Source: Stutzerimonas stutzeri (GTDB lineage Bacteria > Pseudomonadota > Gammaproteobacteria > Pseudomonadales > Pseudomonadaceae). Taken from it: a DNA stretch of 64,000 nt. Made by a program: the position numbers and the translations under genes. The stretch covers positions 186,001 to 250,000 of the forward strand of contig NZ_JAMOII010000003.1 in the NCBI RefSeq assembly GCF_024448985.1. The letters are read 5' to 3'. Position 1 is the first letter of the stretch. Each line of letters opens with the position of its first letter. Below, piece by piece: positions 47,815 to 57,800 of the stretch. The notes under the pieces were generated by a model, which had not been told where the DNA came from, made no database searches, and saw nothing but the letters and a program-made list of their open reading frames with translations.

Positions 47815-49434
47815 TTAGCGCGGATACAAGGGCGGCAAGGCGCCGGCTTCCGCCTCGGTGACGGCTGGTTGAGCAGTCGGCAGGTTCTGGATGGCCTGCC
47901 ATAGCGCCTCGCCCTGCCAGCGCTGACCGGTCTCGCTGTAGAGCGCGCCGTTCAAGCCATCCAGAGCATCGGACAGCGGGACGAAGCGTGCGGCCATGTC
48001 CGCCAGCGTTTCGGGTTGCTGGCGTGCCCAGGCGTCGAGCGCGTGGCGGGTCGCTTGGGTGTCGTTGGCCAGACAGGCGCGCTTGAGGTCGTCGAGCAGG
48101 CTGCGCGGTGTCGGACCACTCTGCACCGTGCGGATGACCGCCGGCTGGCTGCGTGCCCGCAGCCACAGGCCGAAGCCGAGCAGGGTGGTCAGTGCAAGTA
48201 CCGCGCTGCTCAGCTGCCACGGCCATAGCCGTGTTTCGGTCTGCGCCTGCGGCGTGTCTGGATGCGTAATCGGTGCTTGTTGAAACTCGGAATTTTCCGC
48301 CACCTGAAGCATTCGCTCGGGCAAGGTGCTGCGCTCCAGGCGATCTTCGACGGTGTTCCACCAGACCAGCTCCACGCTGGGCAGTACATACTCTCCGGCG
48401 CCTGTCGCAACGAGCGCCTCACGCTGCTCACGGCTGCCACTGACGCCTTTGTCGGTGACCTCGTCGTTCAGGCTTGGCTGGTCGGGATAACGCCGCAATC
48501 CAGCCACCGGCGGCGATTCGAGCGGTGGCAGCTGAGTGCTGGACAGACCTTCGGCTTTCAGCATCAGGCTGCGCGTCAGGGCCTCGCCCAGCTGGGCGTC
48601 CTGCGGTTGCGGGCTCCAGGCTTCGACCAGGGTCAGATCGGTCGCCGGAAGCCAGGGCGCATCGGCGGGATATTCGACCGGCTTGGCTTTGACCTCCAGC
48701 GGAATCTCGGGGGATTTGACCTGGGTGGATTTCCCGAAGCGAGAACCGTAAAAGGCACCGTTAGACGCCACGGTGGTCGCACTGAACAGCTGCGCGGGAA
48801 TGCTCAACGTGCCGCTTTTCTGCGGGAACAGCGCATAGCGGATCTCGATGACGCCGTGACGTATTCCATTGATGTCCTTTTCGTAAGTGCGCGGTTCGCC
48901 GAGTCGCTCGACCAGCGCATCGCTCATCTGCAAGGGTGAGAGCGTGCTGTCATCGTAGAGCGACACGGAATGGTAGATGCGCAGGGTCAGCACCACCTGC
49001 GCCTGAACGTAAACGCTGTCCTGATCGAGGCTGGAGTCGATGAATATCGGCGCCAGCGTGTCGCTGCCTTCGTTCCCAGGCTCGCTGACATGCAGCGTGA
49101 TGGGTTCGCTGCGCCAGTCGCCCAGCTGCAATGGCGGAATCACCACGTAGCCGGTCTGTAGCGGCTGAAGCGTGATCAACCATCGTGTGGTGGTACGCGC
49201 CTCGCCGTTCGCACCGGACAGCTGGTTGACCTGGCGGCTGTCGAACACCTTGAACAGGCCATCGAGCGGCTGCAGGTTCGGTCTGCCGAACGCCGTGATA
49301 TCCCCGGTTTCGAGCGTCAACTCGACGGTTTCATCCAGGCTCAGCTGGGTGCGATCGACCCGCGCGACCAGCGCAGAGGCGCTCGCCTGGCAGCCGAGCA
49401 TGAGCAGAAACACCAGTGTCATCAGCCGCGTCAT
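47815..49434 (-). CDS. batD: BatD-family protein
   Basis: The 539-residue protein has a signal peptide (MTRLMTLVFLLMLGCQASA), a long periplasmic region of beta-rich oxygen-tolerance/BatD type (from RVDRTQLSLDETVELTLET), a membrane helix near residue 410 (AVLALTTLLGFGLWL), and a helical cytoplasmic tail. The function is not settled in the family; Bacteroides Bat proteins are linked to aerotolerance and Leptospira ones to oxidative stress. Its ATG overlaps the stop of the VWA-TPR gene, and it is the last gene of the moxR-bat operon. Confidence 0.82.
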   Translation of the reverse strand: MTRLMTLVFLLMLGCQASASALVARVDRTQLSLDETVELTLETGDITAFGRPNLQPLDGLFKVFDSRQVNQLSGANGEARTTTRWLITLQPLQTGYVVIPPLQLGDWRSEPITLHVSEPGNEGSDTLAPIFIDSSLDQDSVYVQAQVVLTLRIYHSVSLYDDSTLSPLQMSDALVERLGEPRTYEKDINGIRHGVIEIRYALFPQKSGTLSIPAQLFSATTVASNGAFYGSRFGKSTQVKSPEIPLEVKAKPVEYPADAPWLPATDLTLVEAWSPQPQDAQLGEALTRSLMLKAEGLSSTQLPPLESPPVAGLRRYPDQPSLNDEVTDKGVSGSREQREALVATGAGEYVLPSVELVWWNTVEDRLERSTLPERMLQVAENSEFQQAPITHPDTPQAQTETRLWPWQLSSAVLALTTLLGFGLWLRARSQPAVIRTVQSGPTPRSLLDDLKRACLANDTQATRHALDAWARQQPETLADMAARFVPLSDALDGLNGALYSETGQRWQGEALWQAIQNLPTAQPAVTEAEAGALPPLYPR

Positions 49435-51149
49435 CTAATCGTTTCCTGGCGCTTGCGTTGTTCGTAAAGGAATTTGCGGCGTAGCAACTCGCCGGGGTTG
49501 TCGGGAATCTTGCGCAGCCATTGATCCATCGCCTGATCCTGCTCGGGATCGAGTGAGCCCAGCTGGGAGTGGGCAAGTGATTCCTCCGTTTCGCCCTGTT
49601 CGATCGGATCTGGCGCCGCGGCGGGTGTGGCGTTTTCGCCGTTATCGCTGGCTTCATCCGCGTCGACCGGCTCGGTGGCTTCGGGTCGACTGGCCGCCGA
49701 ACCGCTGGTCGAAGGCTTTTGCTCGGCATCGGGCGACGCATCCTGGGCAGTCTGGTCGTCGGGGGCTTGCTCCTGCTGTGTCTGTTGCTGGCGCTGGCGC
49801 AGGATTTCTTCGACGGTGGCCTTGTTACGTTGGGCGTGTTCCAGCGCCGGGTCGAGCGCCAATGCCTGATCGTAGGCTTCGATCGCCGCTTCCAGCTCGT
49901 CGTTGCGCGCCAGTGCGTTACCCCGGTTGTAATGGTCCGCGGCGGTATCACCCTTACCGAATTGCTCGGCGGCACCGGCAAAATCGCCGGCCTGGTAAAG
50001 AGCGTAGCCTCGCCATTGCGGGTTTTCGAAGCGCTCTGCGGCTTCGGCGGGACGTTCGGATTCGAGCAGGCGTATGCCTTGCTGATCCGGGCGCGACCAC
50101 AGATCTTGCATGCCCGATGCGCTGGACGGTTGCGGCATGAAGACGATCAGCGGCAAACAGAACAACCAGCCGCGACGGCCGGCACAGGCGGCCAGCAACA
50201 GCAACGGCAGCAGCAGCCAATGCCCTTGATCCAGCCAGGCGCTGAGGCGAGTGGTGTCGTCTCGGGTCACGATCTCGCCGGTGCGTGCCAGTAATCCCAG
50301 CGCATGCAAGTCGCTTTCATCGAGCCGCGCCTGCTGATAGCGCCCGCCGATTTCGCTGGCGAAGCGGCGCAAACCACTGTCGTCGAGCCTTGGAATCAGA
50401 ATGGCGCCGTTGTCATCCTTCAAAAAGCTGCCGTCTTCGCGGGCGATCGGCGCGCCTTGCTCGGTGCCGATGCCCAGTGTCAGCAGCTGCACGGAACTGT
50501 CCTCCAGCAGCGTGGCGATCGCGGAGCGCTCCCGTTCGTCCAGCTGGCTACCGATCAGCAACAACCGGCCACGTTCATGGCCACCCTGAGCGAGCAAGCC
50601 GATGCCATGGGCAACGGCCAGATCCGCCCGGTGACCCGACTCCGGCATCAGCTCGGGCTGGAGGGCGTCCAGCAGGTTCTGGGTCGTGGCGATATCGTTG
50701 GTCAGCGGCACCAGCGTGTGAGCACTGCCGGCGAACGCCACCACTGCGGTCTGTGCATCCGGGCGGGCCTGCAACAGATCGAGGATCTCGTGTTTGGCCT
50801 GTCCCAGGCGGGTGGGCCGGACGTCGGCGGCGAGCATGGCGGGCGTGGTGTCGAGCAGTACCACCAGCGGATCGGCGCGTGACAGGCTCGGCTGCTCGGC
50901 TTGTTGCCAACTCGGTCCGAGCAGCGCCAGACAGGCAAGCAGCCAGGCCGCGCCGAGCACCAGCCAGGGGCGTCGGCTGTTGCGCAACCTGCCGCGTGTC
51001 AGCAAGGCGGCGTGAAATGCTTCGGGCAACAGGCGCTGCCAGCGGCCGATCTGCCGCTGGCGATGCCAGAGCCGCCACAGCAGCCAGATTGGCAACGGCA
51101 GAATCAGTAACCAGAAGGGTCGAAGCAGCTGCGGCAAAAACTCTATCAT
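49431..51149 (-). CDS. BatB/BatC-type fusion: VWA domain with TPR repeats
   Basis: The 572-residue protein has two N-terminal membrane helices (about 10-27 and 60-78), a von Willebrand A domain (about 93-290), a third helix pair near 310-345, and TPR repeats (about 375-440: YALYQAGDFAGAAEQF, DHYNRGNALARNDELEAAIEAYDQAL). A low-complexity Gln/Glu/Asp-rich tail follows. The VWA metal site is degenerate: the DxSxS motif is D100-T-T-P-A104. In other genomes BatB (VWA) and BatC (TPR) are separate, so this is a natural fusion. It overlaps both neighbours by four bases. Confidence 0.82.
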   Translation of the reverse strand: MIEFLPQLLRPFWLLILPLPIWLLWRLWHRQRQIGRWQRLLPEAFHAALLTRGRLRNSRRPWLVLGAAWLLACLALLGPSWQQAEQPSLSRADPLVVLLDTTPAMLAADVRPTRLGQAKHEILDLLQARPDAQTAVVAFAGSAHTLVPLTNDIATTQNLLDALQPELMPESGHRADLAVAHGIGLLAQGGHERGRLLLIGSQLDERERSAIATLLEDSSVQLLTLGIGTEQGAPIAREDGSFLKDDNGAILIPRLDDSGLRRFASEIGGRYQQARLDESDLHALGLLARTGEIVTRDDTTRLSAWLDQGHWLLLPLLLLAACAGRRGWLFCLPLIVFMPQPSSASGMQDLWSRPDQQGIRLLESERPAEAAERFENPQWRGYALYQAGDFAGAAEQFGKGDTAADHYNRGNALARNDELEAAIEAYDQALALDPALEHAQRNKATVEEILRQRQQQTQQEQAPDDQTAQDASPDAEQKPSTSGSAASRPEATEPVDADEASDNGENATPAAAPDPIEQGETEESLAHSQLGSLDPEQDQAMDQWLRKIPDNPGELLRRKFLYEQRKRQETIR

Positions 51150-52162
51150 GGCCGCTCTCCACGCCAGAACAGGCGTTGCAGCGATGAGTGCCAGAGGCTG
51201 TTTGCAACCAGCAGCAGGCTGATCAGCAAGGCGGCGGACAATGGCCAGACATAGAGCGCATCGGCGACTCGCGCCTGGGTCGGTTGTTGCGCGGCGGGTT
51301 CGAGCTGATCGAGTGCCGCGCCGACGGCGACCAATTCGCTGCTCGAACGCGCCCGGAAGTATTCGCCACCGGTTTGTTCAGCGATTGCCCGTAGCGTCGG
51401 CTCGTCCAGTTCGGCGCCGACATTGAAGCCGAAACGCTGGAGCACGCCGCCGCTTTCCGCGTCGGCGCCGATGCCGATGGTATGCACCTTGATGCCTTGC
51501 GTCGCAGCCAGGCGAGCGGCCAGTAGCGGCTCGATCTCGCCACCGTTGTTGGCGCCGTCGGTGACCAGTACCAGCACGCGGCTGTCTGCTGGGCGCTCAC
51601 GCAGCCGTTTGACCGCCAGACCTATGGCATCGCCGATGGCGGTGTTACCGCCAGCGATGCCGATGGCGGCCTCGTCGAGCCAGGCGCGCACGGTTTGCCG
51701 ATCGAAGGTCAGCGGAGCCTGCAAATAGGCCTGGCTACCGAACAGGATCAGGCCGACGCGGTCTCCGCGCCGCTCGATGATGAAGTCACCGAGCAAGTGC
51801 TTGACCAGTTCAAGCCGGCTGATTTCCTCGCCCTGCCATTGCATGTCGGGGTAGTCCATCGATCCGGAAACATCCACCGCTAGTAGCAGGTCGCGGCCAC
51901 TGGTGGGCAGTGGTAGCGGCTCGCCGAGCCATTGCGGCCTGGCAGCGGCGAACAGCAGCAGCAACCAGACCAGCAGATACGGAAGTTGCTGGCGCCACGC
52001 CGGCAGCGTGACCATGGCGCGGCGACCGGCCAGTGTTTCCAGGTCGTCGAGAAAGCTGACCTTCAAGGCCGCATCGCCACTGTCGGCGGCCGGCAACAGC
52101 CAGCGCAGCATCCAGGGCAGCGGCAGCAGCAGAAAGACCCACGGCCATGCCAGATCAAACAT
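51146..52162 (-). CDS. batA: BatA-type VWA domain membrane protein
   Basis: The 338-residue protein has N-terminal membrane helices (about 5-22 and 60-75), a VWA domain with an intact MIDAS motif DVSGS (Asp97, Ser99, Ser101) and TDG at about residue 201, and a C-terminal helix (SAALLISLLLVANSLW). The VWA domain should bind a metal ion and a protein partner. Its neighbours are a MoxR AAA+ ATPase and a second VWA protein, and such pairs are thought to mature or assemble other proteins. It overlaps the DUF4381 gene by eight bases. Confidence 0.85.
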   Translation of the reverse strand: MFDLAWPWVFLLLPLPWMLRWLLPAADSGDAALKVSFLDDLETLAGRRAMVTLPAWRQQLPYLLVWLLLLFAAARPQWLGEPLPLPTSGRDLLLAVDVSGSMDYPDMQWQGEEISRLELVKHLLGDFIIERRGDRVGLILFGSQAYLQAPLTFDRQTVRAWLDEAAIGIAGGNTAIGDAIGLAVKRLRERPADSRVLVLVTDGANNGGEIEPLLAARLAATQGIKVHTIGIGADAESGGVLQRFGFNVGAELDEPTLRAIAEQTGGEYFRARSSSELVAVGAALDQLEPAAQQPTQARVADALYVWPLSAALLISLLLVANSLWHSSLQRLFWRGERP

Positions 52163-52649
52163 GTTTGCGAATCCAGATCTGCACGGCCTGCTCCAACCCT
52201 TGGATGGCTTTGTCGTCCAGCCGGCATTCGGCGCGATAGACGCCTTCGACCAGCACCATCCAGCGCGTCAGTCCAGCCGCCGGGCAGCGATTGTCGAGAA
52301 ACGCCAGCCAGGCACGCCCGCTGAGCGTATGCGGATGGGCGTCCGGATAACGGGTTCGACAGAGGCGCTTGAGCAGTGCATTAAGCTGCTGCAGCCACAG
52401 GTTGGCCGGCTGGCCGCCGTAGGGTTTGTTCAGCTGTGCGAGTTCGTCGAGGGCGATCTGTCGTTGAGGTTCGAGCGGCGACTCGGCTTCGGTCGTGTCC
52501 TCTCGCTTCCAACGCTGCCAGGGACGTAAACGTACGAGCAGAACGAGGCTGAGCAGCAACGCAGCGAGAAACCACCAGCCGGGCGCGGGTGGCCAGGCGC
52601 TTATCGGAGCAGGAGCCATAAGGGGTTCGAGTTGATCGAGCGAGCTCAT
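52155..52649 (-). CDS. DUF4381 family membrane protein
   Basis: The 164-residue protein has one membrane helix near residue 26-42 (GWWFLAALLLSLVLLVRL) and a helical cytoplasmic part typical of DUF4381, with ALDELAQLN and WLQQLNALLKRLCRTRYP. It is always found with moxR-DUF58-VWA genes and its function is unknown. It overlaps the DUF58 gene by four bases. Confidence 0.82.
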   Translation of the reverse strand: MSSLDQLEPLMAPAPISAWPPAPGWWFLAALLLSLVLLVRLRPWQRWKREDTTEAESPLEPQRQIALDELAQLNKPYGGQPANLWLQQLNALLKRLCRTRYPDAHPHTLSGRAWLAFLDNRCPAAGLTRWMVLVEGVYRAECRLDDKAIQGLEQAVQIWIRKHV

Positions 52650-53614
52650 CGGGGCGCCCCGGGATGCTGCACGCTGAGGTGTTCACGCAGCTGCTCGATT
52701 AGCTCGCGCTGGGTGTCGAGCGGCATCAACGGCAGTCGCAGGCGATCTGCCAGACGGCGCCACCTAGCGGTGCGGGCCTCGCCCTGGCTGCGGTAGGCCT
52801 GACGTATGGCGGCATCGTGGCTGTCCAGCTCCAGCCGTGCGCCGGACTGGGCGAAGCGCAGCAGGCCGGCAGCGGGCAGGGCGTGGTCGAGCGGATCGAA
52901 CACCGGAATCAGCAACAGGTCGACGTGGCGGGCGAGTAGGGTCAGCTGCTGTTCGGCGGCATCGCTCAGGGTGCGCTCGTCGCAGACGATCACCGCCAGA
53001 CTGCCGGGGCGCAGCACCTCGCGGGCGCGCCTCAATGCCATGCCGAAGGCATCGGCATCGCAGCGTTGATCTGCATGCAACTCGGCATTGGCGCGGGATA
53101 GACGATCGAGCAGCTGCAACAGGCTCTGCTTGCTGCGCCGGGGTTTGATCTCGTGTTGCTCTCCGCAGCCAAAGACCAGGCCGCCGACGCGATCGTTGTG
53201 ACTCAGCGCGGCCCAGCCGACCAGGCTGGCAGCCCGAGCGGCCAGCACCGATTTGAAGGCCAGACCGCTGCCGAAGAACAAGCGGGGGCTCTGTTCCACA
53301 AGGATGTAAATGGGCCGTTCGCGCTCCTCGTGGAACAGTTTGGTATGGGGCTCCTGAGTGCGCGCTGTTACCCGCCAGTCGATGGTGCGCACGTCGTCGC
53401 CCGCCTGATAGATGCGCACCTGGTCGAAATCCACGCCGCGCCCGCGGAGCTTGGAGTGATGCAGACCGACCAGCGGACTGCGACGGTGCGGGCTGGAGAA
53501 CAGCGGGACTTCCCTGACGCGGTGACGCATGTCGATCAGCTCGGCCAGGCTCAGGCGAATGCCCGCTTCAGGCGAGGGCGTCGCGTCGCTGCCAGGCGAT
53601 GGCGAGGGTTGCAT
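52646..53614 (-). CDS. DUF58 domain protein
   Basis: The 322-residue protein has the DUF58 signature RGVDFDQVRIYQAGDDVRTIDWRVTART followed by a VWA-like region. Members partner MoxR ATPases. No membrane helix is visible, so it should be cytoplasmic or peripheral. The ATG at 53614 overlaps the moxR stop by one base (TGATG); the longer frame upstream lies inside moxR and is rejected. Confidence 0.85.
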   Translation of the reverse strand: MQPSPSPGSDATPSPEAGIRLSLAELIDMRHRVREVPLFSSPHRRSPLVGLHHSKLRGRGVDFDQVRIYQAGDDVRTIDWRVTARTQEPHTKLFHEERERPIYILVEQSPRLFFGSGLAFKSVLAARAASLVGWAALSHNDRVGGLVFGCGEQHEIKPRRSKQSLLQLLDRLSRANAELHADQRCDADAFGMALRRAREVLRPGSLAVIVCDERTLSDAAEQQLTLLARHVDLLLIPVFDPLDHALPAAGLLRFAQSGARLELDSHDAAIRQAYRSQGEARTARWRRLADRLRLPLMPLDTQRELIEQLREHLSVQHPGAPR

Positions 53615-54573
53615 CAGGCCACCGCGACCACGTCGAGGATGCGTTGCAGCACTCGATCCTGATCGATGCCGGCGGCTTCCGCTTCGAACGAGAGAATCAG
53701 ACGATGGCGCAGCACATCGAACAGCATGGCCTGGATGTCTTCCGGGCTGACGAAATCGCGGCCCGCCAGCCAAGCGTGGGCGCGGGCGCAGCGGTCCAGC
53801 GAGATCGAACCGCGCGGGCTGGCGCCATAAGCGATCCAGCCGGCCAGCTCGGCATCGAACTTGGCCGGCGTGCGGGTCGCCATCACCAATTGCACCAGGT
53901 ATTCCTCCACCGCATCGGCCATGTACAGGCCGAGTATTTCCTTGCGCGCAGCGAAGATGGCTTGCTGCGAGACGCGGTGTTCCGGAGGAGTTTCGCCATT
54001 GATGGCCTCGCCACGGGCCTGCTGAAGGATGCGCCGCTCCACCGAGGCATCGGGAAAGCCCAACTTAACGTGCATCAGAAAGCGGTCGAGCTGCGCTTCC
54101 GGCAGTGGGTAGGTGCCCTCCTGCTCGATGGGGTTCTGCGTGGCCATTACCAGAAACAGCGGCGATAGATCGTAGGTGCTGCGACCGACGCTGACCTGTC
54201 GCTCGGCCATGGCTTCGAGCAGCGCCGACTGGACCTTTGCCGGGGCGCGATTGATTTCGTCGGCCAGTACCAGGTTGTGAAAGATCGGGCCCTGTTGGAA
54301 CACGAAGCTACCGGTTTCCGGGCGGTAGATTTCCGTGCCGGTGATGTCGGCCGGAAGCAGGTCCGGGGTGAACTGAATACGATGGAATTCGGCCTCCAGG
54401 CCACCGGCCAGCTCCTTGATAGCGCGGGTCTTGGCCAAGCCCGGAGCGCCTTCGACGAGCAAATGCCCGTCGGCCAGCAAAGCGATCAGCAGCCGCTCGA
54501 TCAGCCGTTCCTGGCCGAGGATCTGGGTTGAAAGGAACTGTCGCAAGGCGACTATTGCTTCACGGTGGACCAT
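53614..54573 (-). CDS. MoxR-family AAA+ ATPase
   Basis: The 319-residue protein is a MoxR-type AAA+ ATPase, a chaperone-like partner of VWA proteins. Walker A is EGAPGLAKT (41-49), Walker B is in LVLADEINRAPAKVQSALLEAM, and the sensor-like MATQNPIEQEGTYPLPEAQLDRF is typical. It heads the operon moxR-DUF58-DUF4381-batA-batB/C-batD and is divergent from gdhB across 280 bases. Confidence 0.92.
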   Translation of the reverse strand: MVHREAIVALRQFLSTQILGQERLIERLLIALLADGHLLVEGAPGLAKTRAIKELAGGLEAEFHRIQFTPDLLPADITGTEIYRPETGSFVFQQGPIFHNLVLADEINRAPAKVQSALLEAMAERQVSVGRSTYDLSPLFLVMATQNPIEQEGTYPLPEAQLDRFLMHVKLGFPDASVERRILQQARGEAINGETPPEHRVSQQAIFAARKEILGLYMADAVEEYLVQLVMATRTPAKFDAELAGWIAYGASPRGSISLDRCARAHAWLAGRDFVSPEDIQAMLFDVLRHRLILSFEAEAAGIDQDRVLQRILDVVAVA

Positions 54574-54853
54574 CGCTGAGCTCTTCTGCTGGGAATGTCG
54601 GGGCGGGGCGCTCGACGTCGCGACTTTAATTCATTTGCCGGGGAGCGAGCTATGCGCGGCTCGGCAACTTCGTCGCCTCAGGAGGTACCAACGCATTGGA
54701 AACAGCTTGGCAGCGCCTATGGCTCGCCGGGCCGGGCAGGCTCATATTGATGCAATCCTTGTCTGCTGAACTACCGTTGAACTTGAACGTTGCGCTGCCA
54801 GTCTGGTGCCGCGACTGCCCTAACAGAATCTCAAGCCAGAATGGAGCAAACCA

Positions 54854-57800
54854 ATGGCGTTCTTTACCGCTGCCAGCAAAGCCGACTTTCAGCAACAACT
54901 GCAAGTGGCCCTGGCGCAGCATGTCGACGAGAGACTCCTGCCACAAGTGGGACTTTTCGCCGAGCAGTTCTTCGGAATTGTCGCCCTGCCCGAACTCACC
55001 CAGCGACGCATGACCGATCTCGTCGGTTCGACACTTGCCAGTTGGCGTCTGTTGGAGCGTTTTGATCCGGCCAGTCCGGAGGTGCATGTCTTCAATCCTG
55101 ACTACGAGAAGCACGGTTGGCAGTCGACCCATAGTGTGGTCGAGGTGCTGCATCCGGATATGCCGTTCCTGGTGGACTCGGTACGGATGGAGCTGACCCG
55201 CCGCGGTTATGCGATTCATACACTACAGAACAGCGTGCTACAGGTTCGCCGGAACGCCGATGGCAGCCTGATCGAGCTGCTGCCTAAAGGGCGCTCCGCC
55301 GAGGACAGCAAGGCCGAGTCGTTGATTTTCGTCGAGATAGACCGCTGCGCCAGTGCCGCTGCCTTGCGCGAACTGGAGCAGTCGCTGCATGCCGTGCTCG
55401 CCGACGTGCGTATTGCCGTGAACGACTTCCCGCCCATGAAGGCCAAGGCCGAGGAGCATTGCGCCCGGCTGAGCGCATTGCCGCAGCAGGCCGGCGACGG
55501 GCAGCTGACGGAGATCATGGATTTCATGCGCTGGCTCGCCGATGACCACTTCACCTTCCTCGGTTATGAAGAATTCACCGTGGTGGATCAGGGTGACGGC
55601 GGGCGCATCGTGTATGACGAGTCGTCACTGCTGGGCTTGTCACGCACGCTGCGCACCGGGTTGGAGGAAAGCGATCAGCTGATCATGTCGCCGGCCCTGG
55701 CCTATCTACGCGAGCCGCTGCTGCTGTCGTTCGCCAAGGCAGCGACGCCGAGCCGGGTGCATCGCCCGGCCTATCCCGATTTCGTTTCCATCCGCGAGCT
55801 CGACGAACAGGGGCGGGTGGTCAAGGAATGTCGTTTCCTCGGGCTCTTCACCTCGTCGGTCTACACCCAGAGCGTGCGGCGGATTCCCTATATCCGCAGC
55901 AAGGTCGCGCAGGTGGTCGAGCGCTCTCACTTCGACGACTCGGCGCATCTGGCCAAGGAGCTGATCCAGGTACTCGAAGTGCTGCCGCGCGATGAGCTGT
56001 TCCAGATGACCCTGGATCAGTTGTTCGACACCGCGATCGCCATCGTGCAGATCCAGGAGCGGAACAAACTGCGGTTGTTCCTGCGCACCGACCCTTACCG
56101 CCGCTTCTTCTACTGCCTGGTCTATGTTCCGCGTGACAGTTATTCGACCGAAACGCGATTGCGCATTCAACAGGTGCTGATGGATCGGCTGGAAGCTAGC
56201 GGCTGCGAATTCTCCACTTACTTCTCCGAATCCGTGCTGATTCGCGTGCAATTCCTGCTGCGTGTGGATCCGGGCAAGCAAGTGCAGTTCGACGCGGCGC
56301 AACTGGAACGGGAAATCGTGCAGGCCTGCCGCACCTGGCAGGACGATTATTCCAGCGTAGTGATCGAGCGCTTCGGCGAGGGGCAGGGCACCGGCATCCT
56401 TGCCGATTTTGCCAAGGGTTTTCCGGCTGGCTACCGCGAACGCTTTGCGCCGCATTCGGCTGCGGTGGACATGCAGCATGTGCTGAGCCTGAGCGAAGAA
56501 CGGCCGCTGGTAATGAGCTTCTACCAGCCGATCACCGCCGCCGAGAATCGCCTGCACTGCAAGCTGTACCACCTCGACACGCCTCTGCCTTTGTCGGACA
56601 TGCTGCCCATCCTGGAAAATCTCGGCCTGCGGGTGCTCGGCGAGTTTCCCTTCCATCTGCGGCACAAAAATGGGCGCGAATACTGGATTCACGATTTCGC
56701 CTTTACCTACGCCGAAGGTCTGGAAATCGACCTGATGGAGATCAACGAGCCGCTACAGGATGCCTTCATTGCCATACACAACGGCCAAGCGGAAAACGAT
56801 GCCTTCAACCGACTGGTGCTGACCGCCGGCCTGACCTGGCGTGAAGTGGCGCTGCTGCGCGCCTATGGACGCTATCTCAAGCAGATCCGCATGGGCTTCG
56901 ATCTGGGATACATCGCCAGCGCACTGCTCAACCACACCGACATCGCCCGCGAACTGGTACGCCTATTCAAGATGCGTTTCTACCTGGCGCGCAAGCTCGG
57001 CGAAGAAGATCTGGCCGACAAGCAGGCACGCTTGGAGCAGGCCATCGTCACTGCTCTGGATGATGTCGCGGTACTGAACGAAGACCGCATCCTGCGGCGC
57101 TACCTGGCGCTGATCAAGGCGACGCTGCGGACCAACTTCTACCAGACCGATGCCAGCGGGAAATTGAAAAGCTATTTCAGCTTCAAGCTCGATCCCCGCT
57201 CGATTCCGGAGATGCCGCGACCGGCACCGAAATTCGAGATATTCGTCTATTCGCCCCGGGTCGAAGGCGTTCATCTGCGAGGTGGCAAGGTGGCGCGTGG
57301 TGGGCTGCGCTGGTCGGATCGTGAAGAGGATTACCGCACCGAGGTGTTGGGGCTGGTGAAGGCGCAGCAGGTAAAGAACGCGATCATCGTGCCGGGCGGT
57401 GCCAAGGGCGGCTTCGTTCCGCGCCGGCTGCCGACAAGCGGCTCGCGCGACGAGGTGTTGGCCGAAGGGATCGCCTGCTATCGGATTTTCATCAGTGGCT
57501 TGCTGGACATAACCGACAACCTCAAGGACGGCAACGTCGTCCCGCCGGCCAACGTGTTGCGTTATGACGAAGACGATCCCTATCTGGTAGTGGCGGCCGA
57601 CAAGGGCACCGCGACCTTTTCCGATATCGCCAATGGAATTGCCGCCGAGTACGACTTCTGGCTCGGCGATGCCTTCGCCTCCGGTGGCTCGGCGGGTTAC
57701 GACCACAAGAAGATGGGTATCACTGCCAGAGGGGCCTGGGTCTCGGTGCAGCGGCATTTCCGCGAACGTGGCATCGACGTTCAGCGCGATCCGGTCAGCG

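Noticed and set aside
54709-54722. A sigma-54-like GG-N10 element upstream of gdhB
   Set aside because: The -12 dinucleotide is GG and not GC, so the element fails the invariant position.
54652-54750. A 32-codon frame upstream of gdhB with GGGGAGCGAG before its ATG
   Set aside because: The peptide is low in hydrophobic residues and has no sign of selection; it could be chance in a 280-base gap.
54574-54853. ArgR operator upstream of gdhB, expected from P. aeruginosa
   Set aside because: No pair of half-sites resembling the TGTCGC-type consensus with proper spacing could be found by eye.
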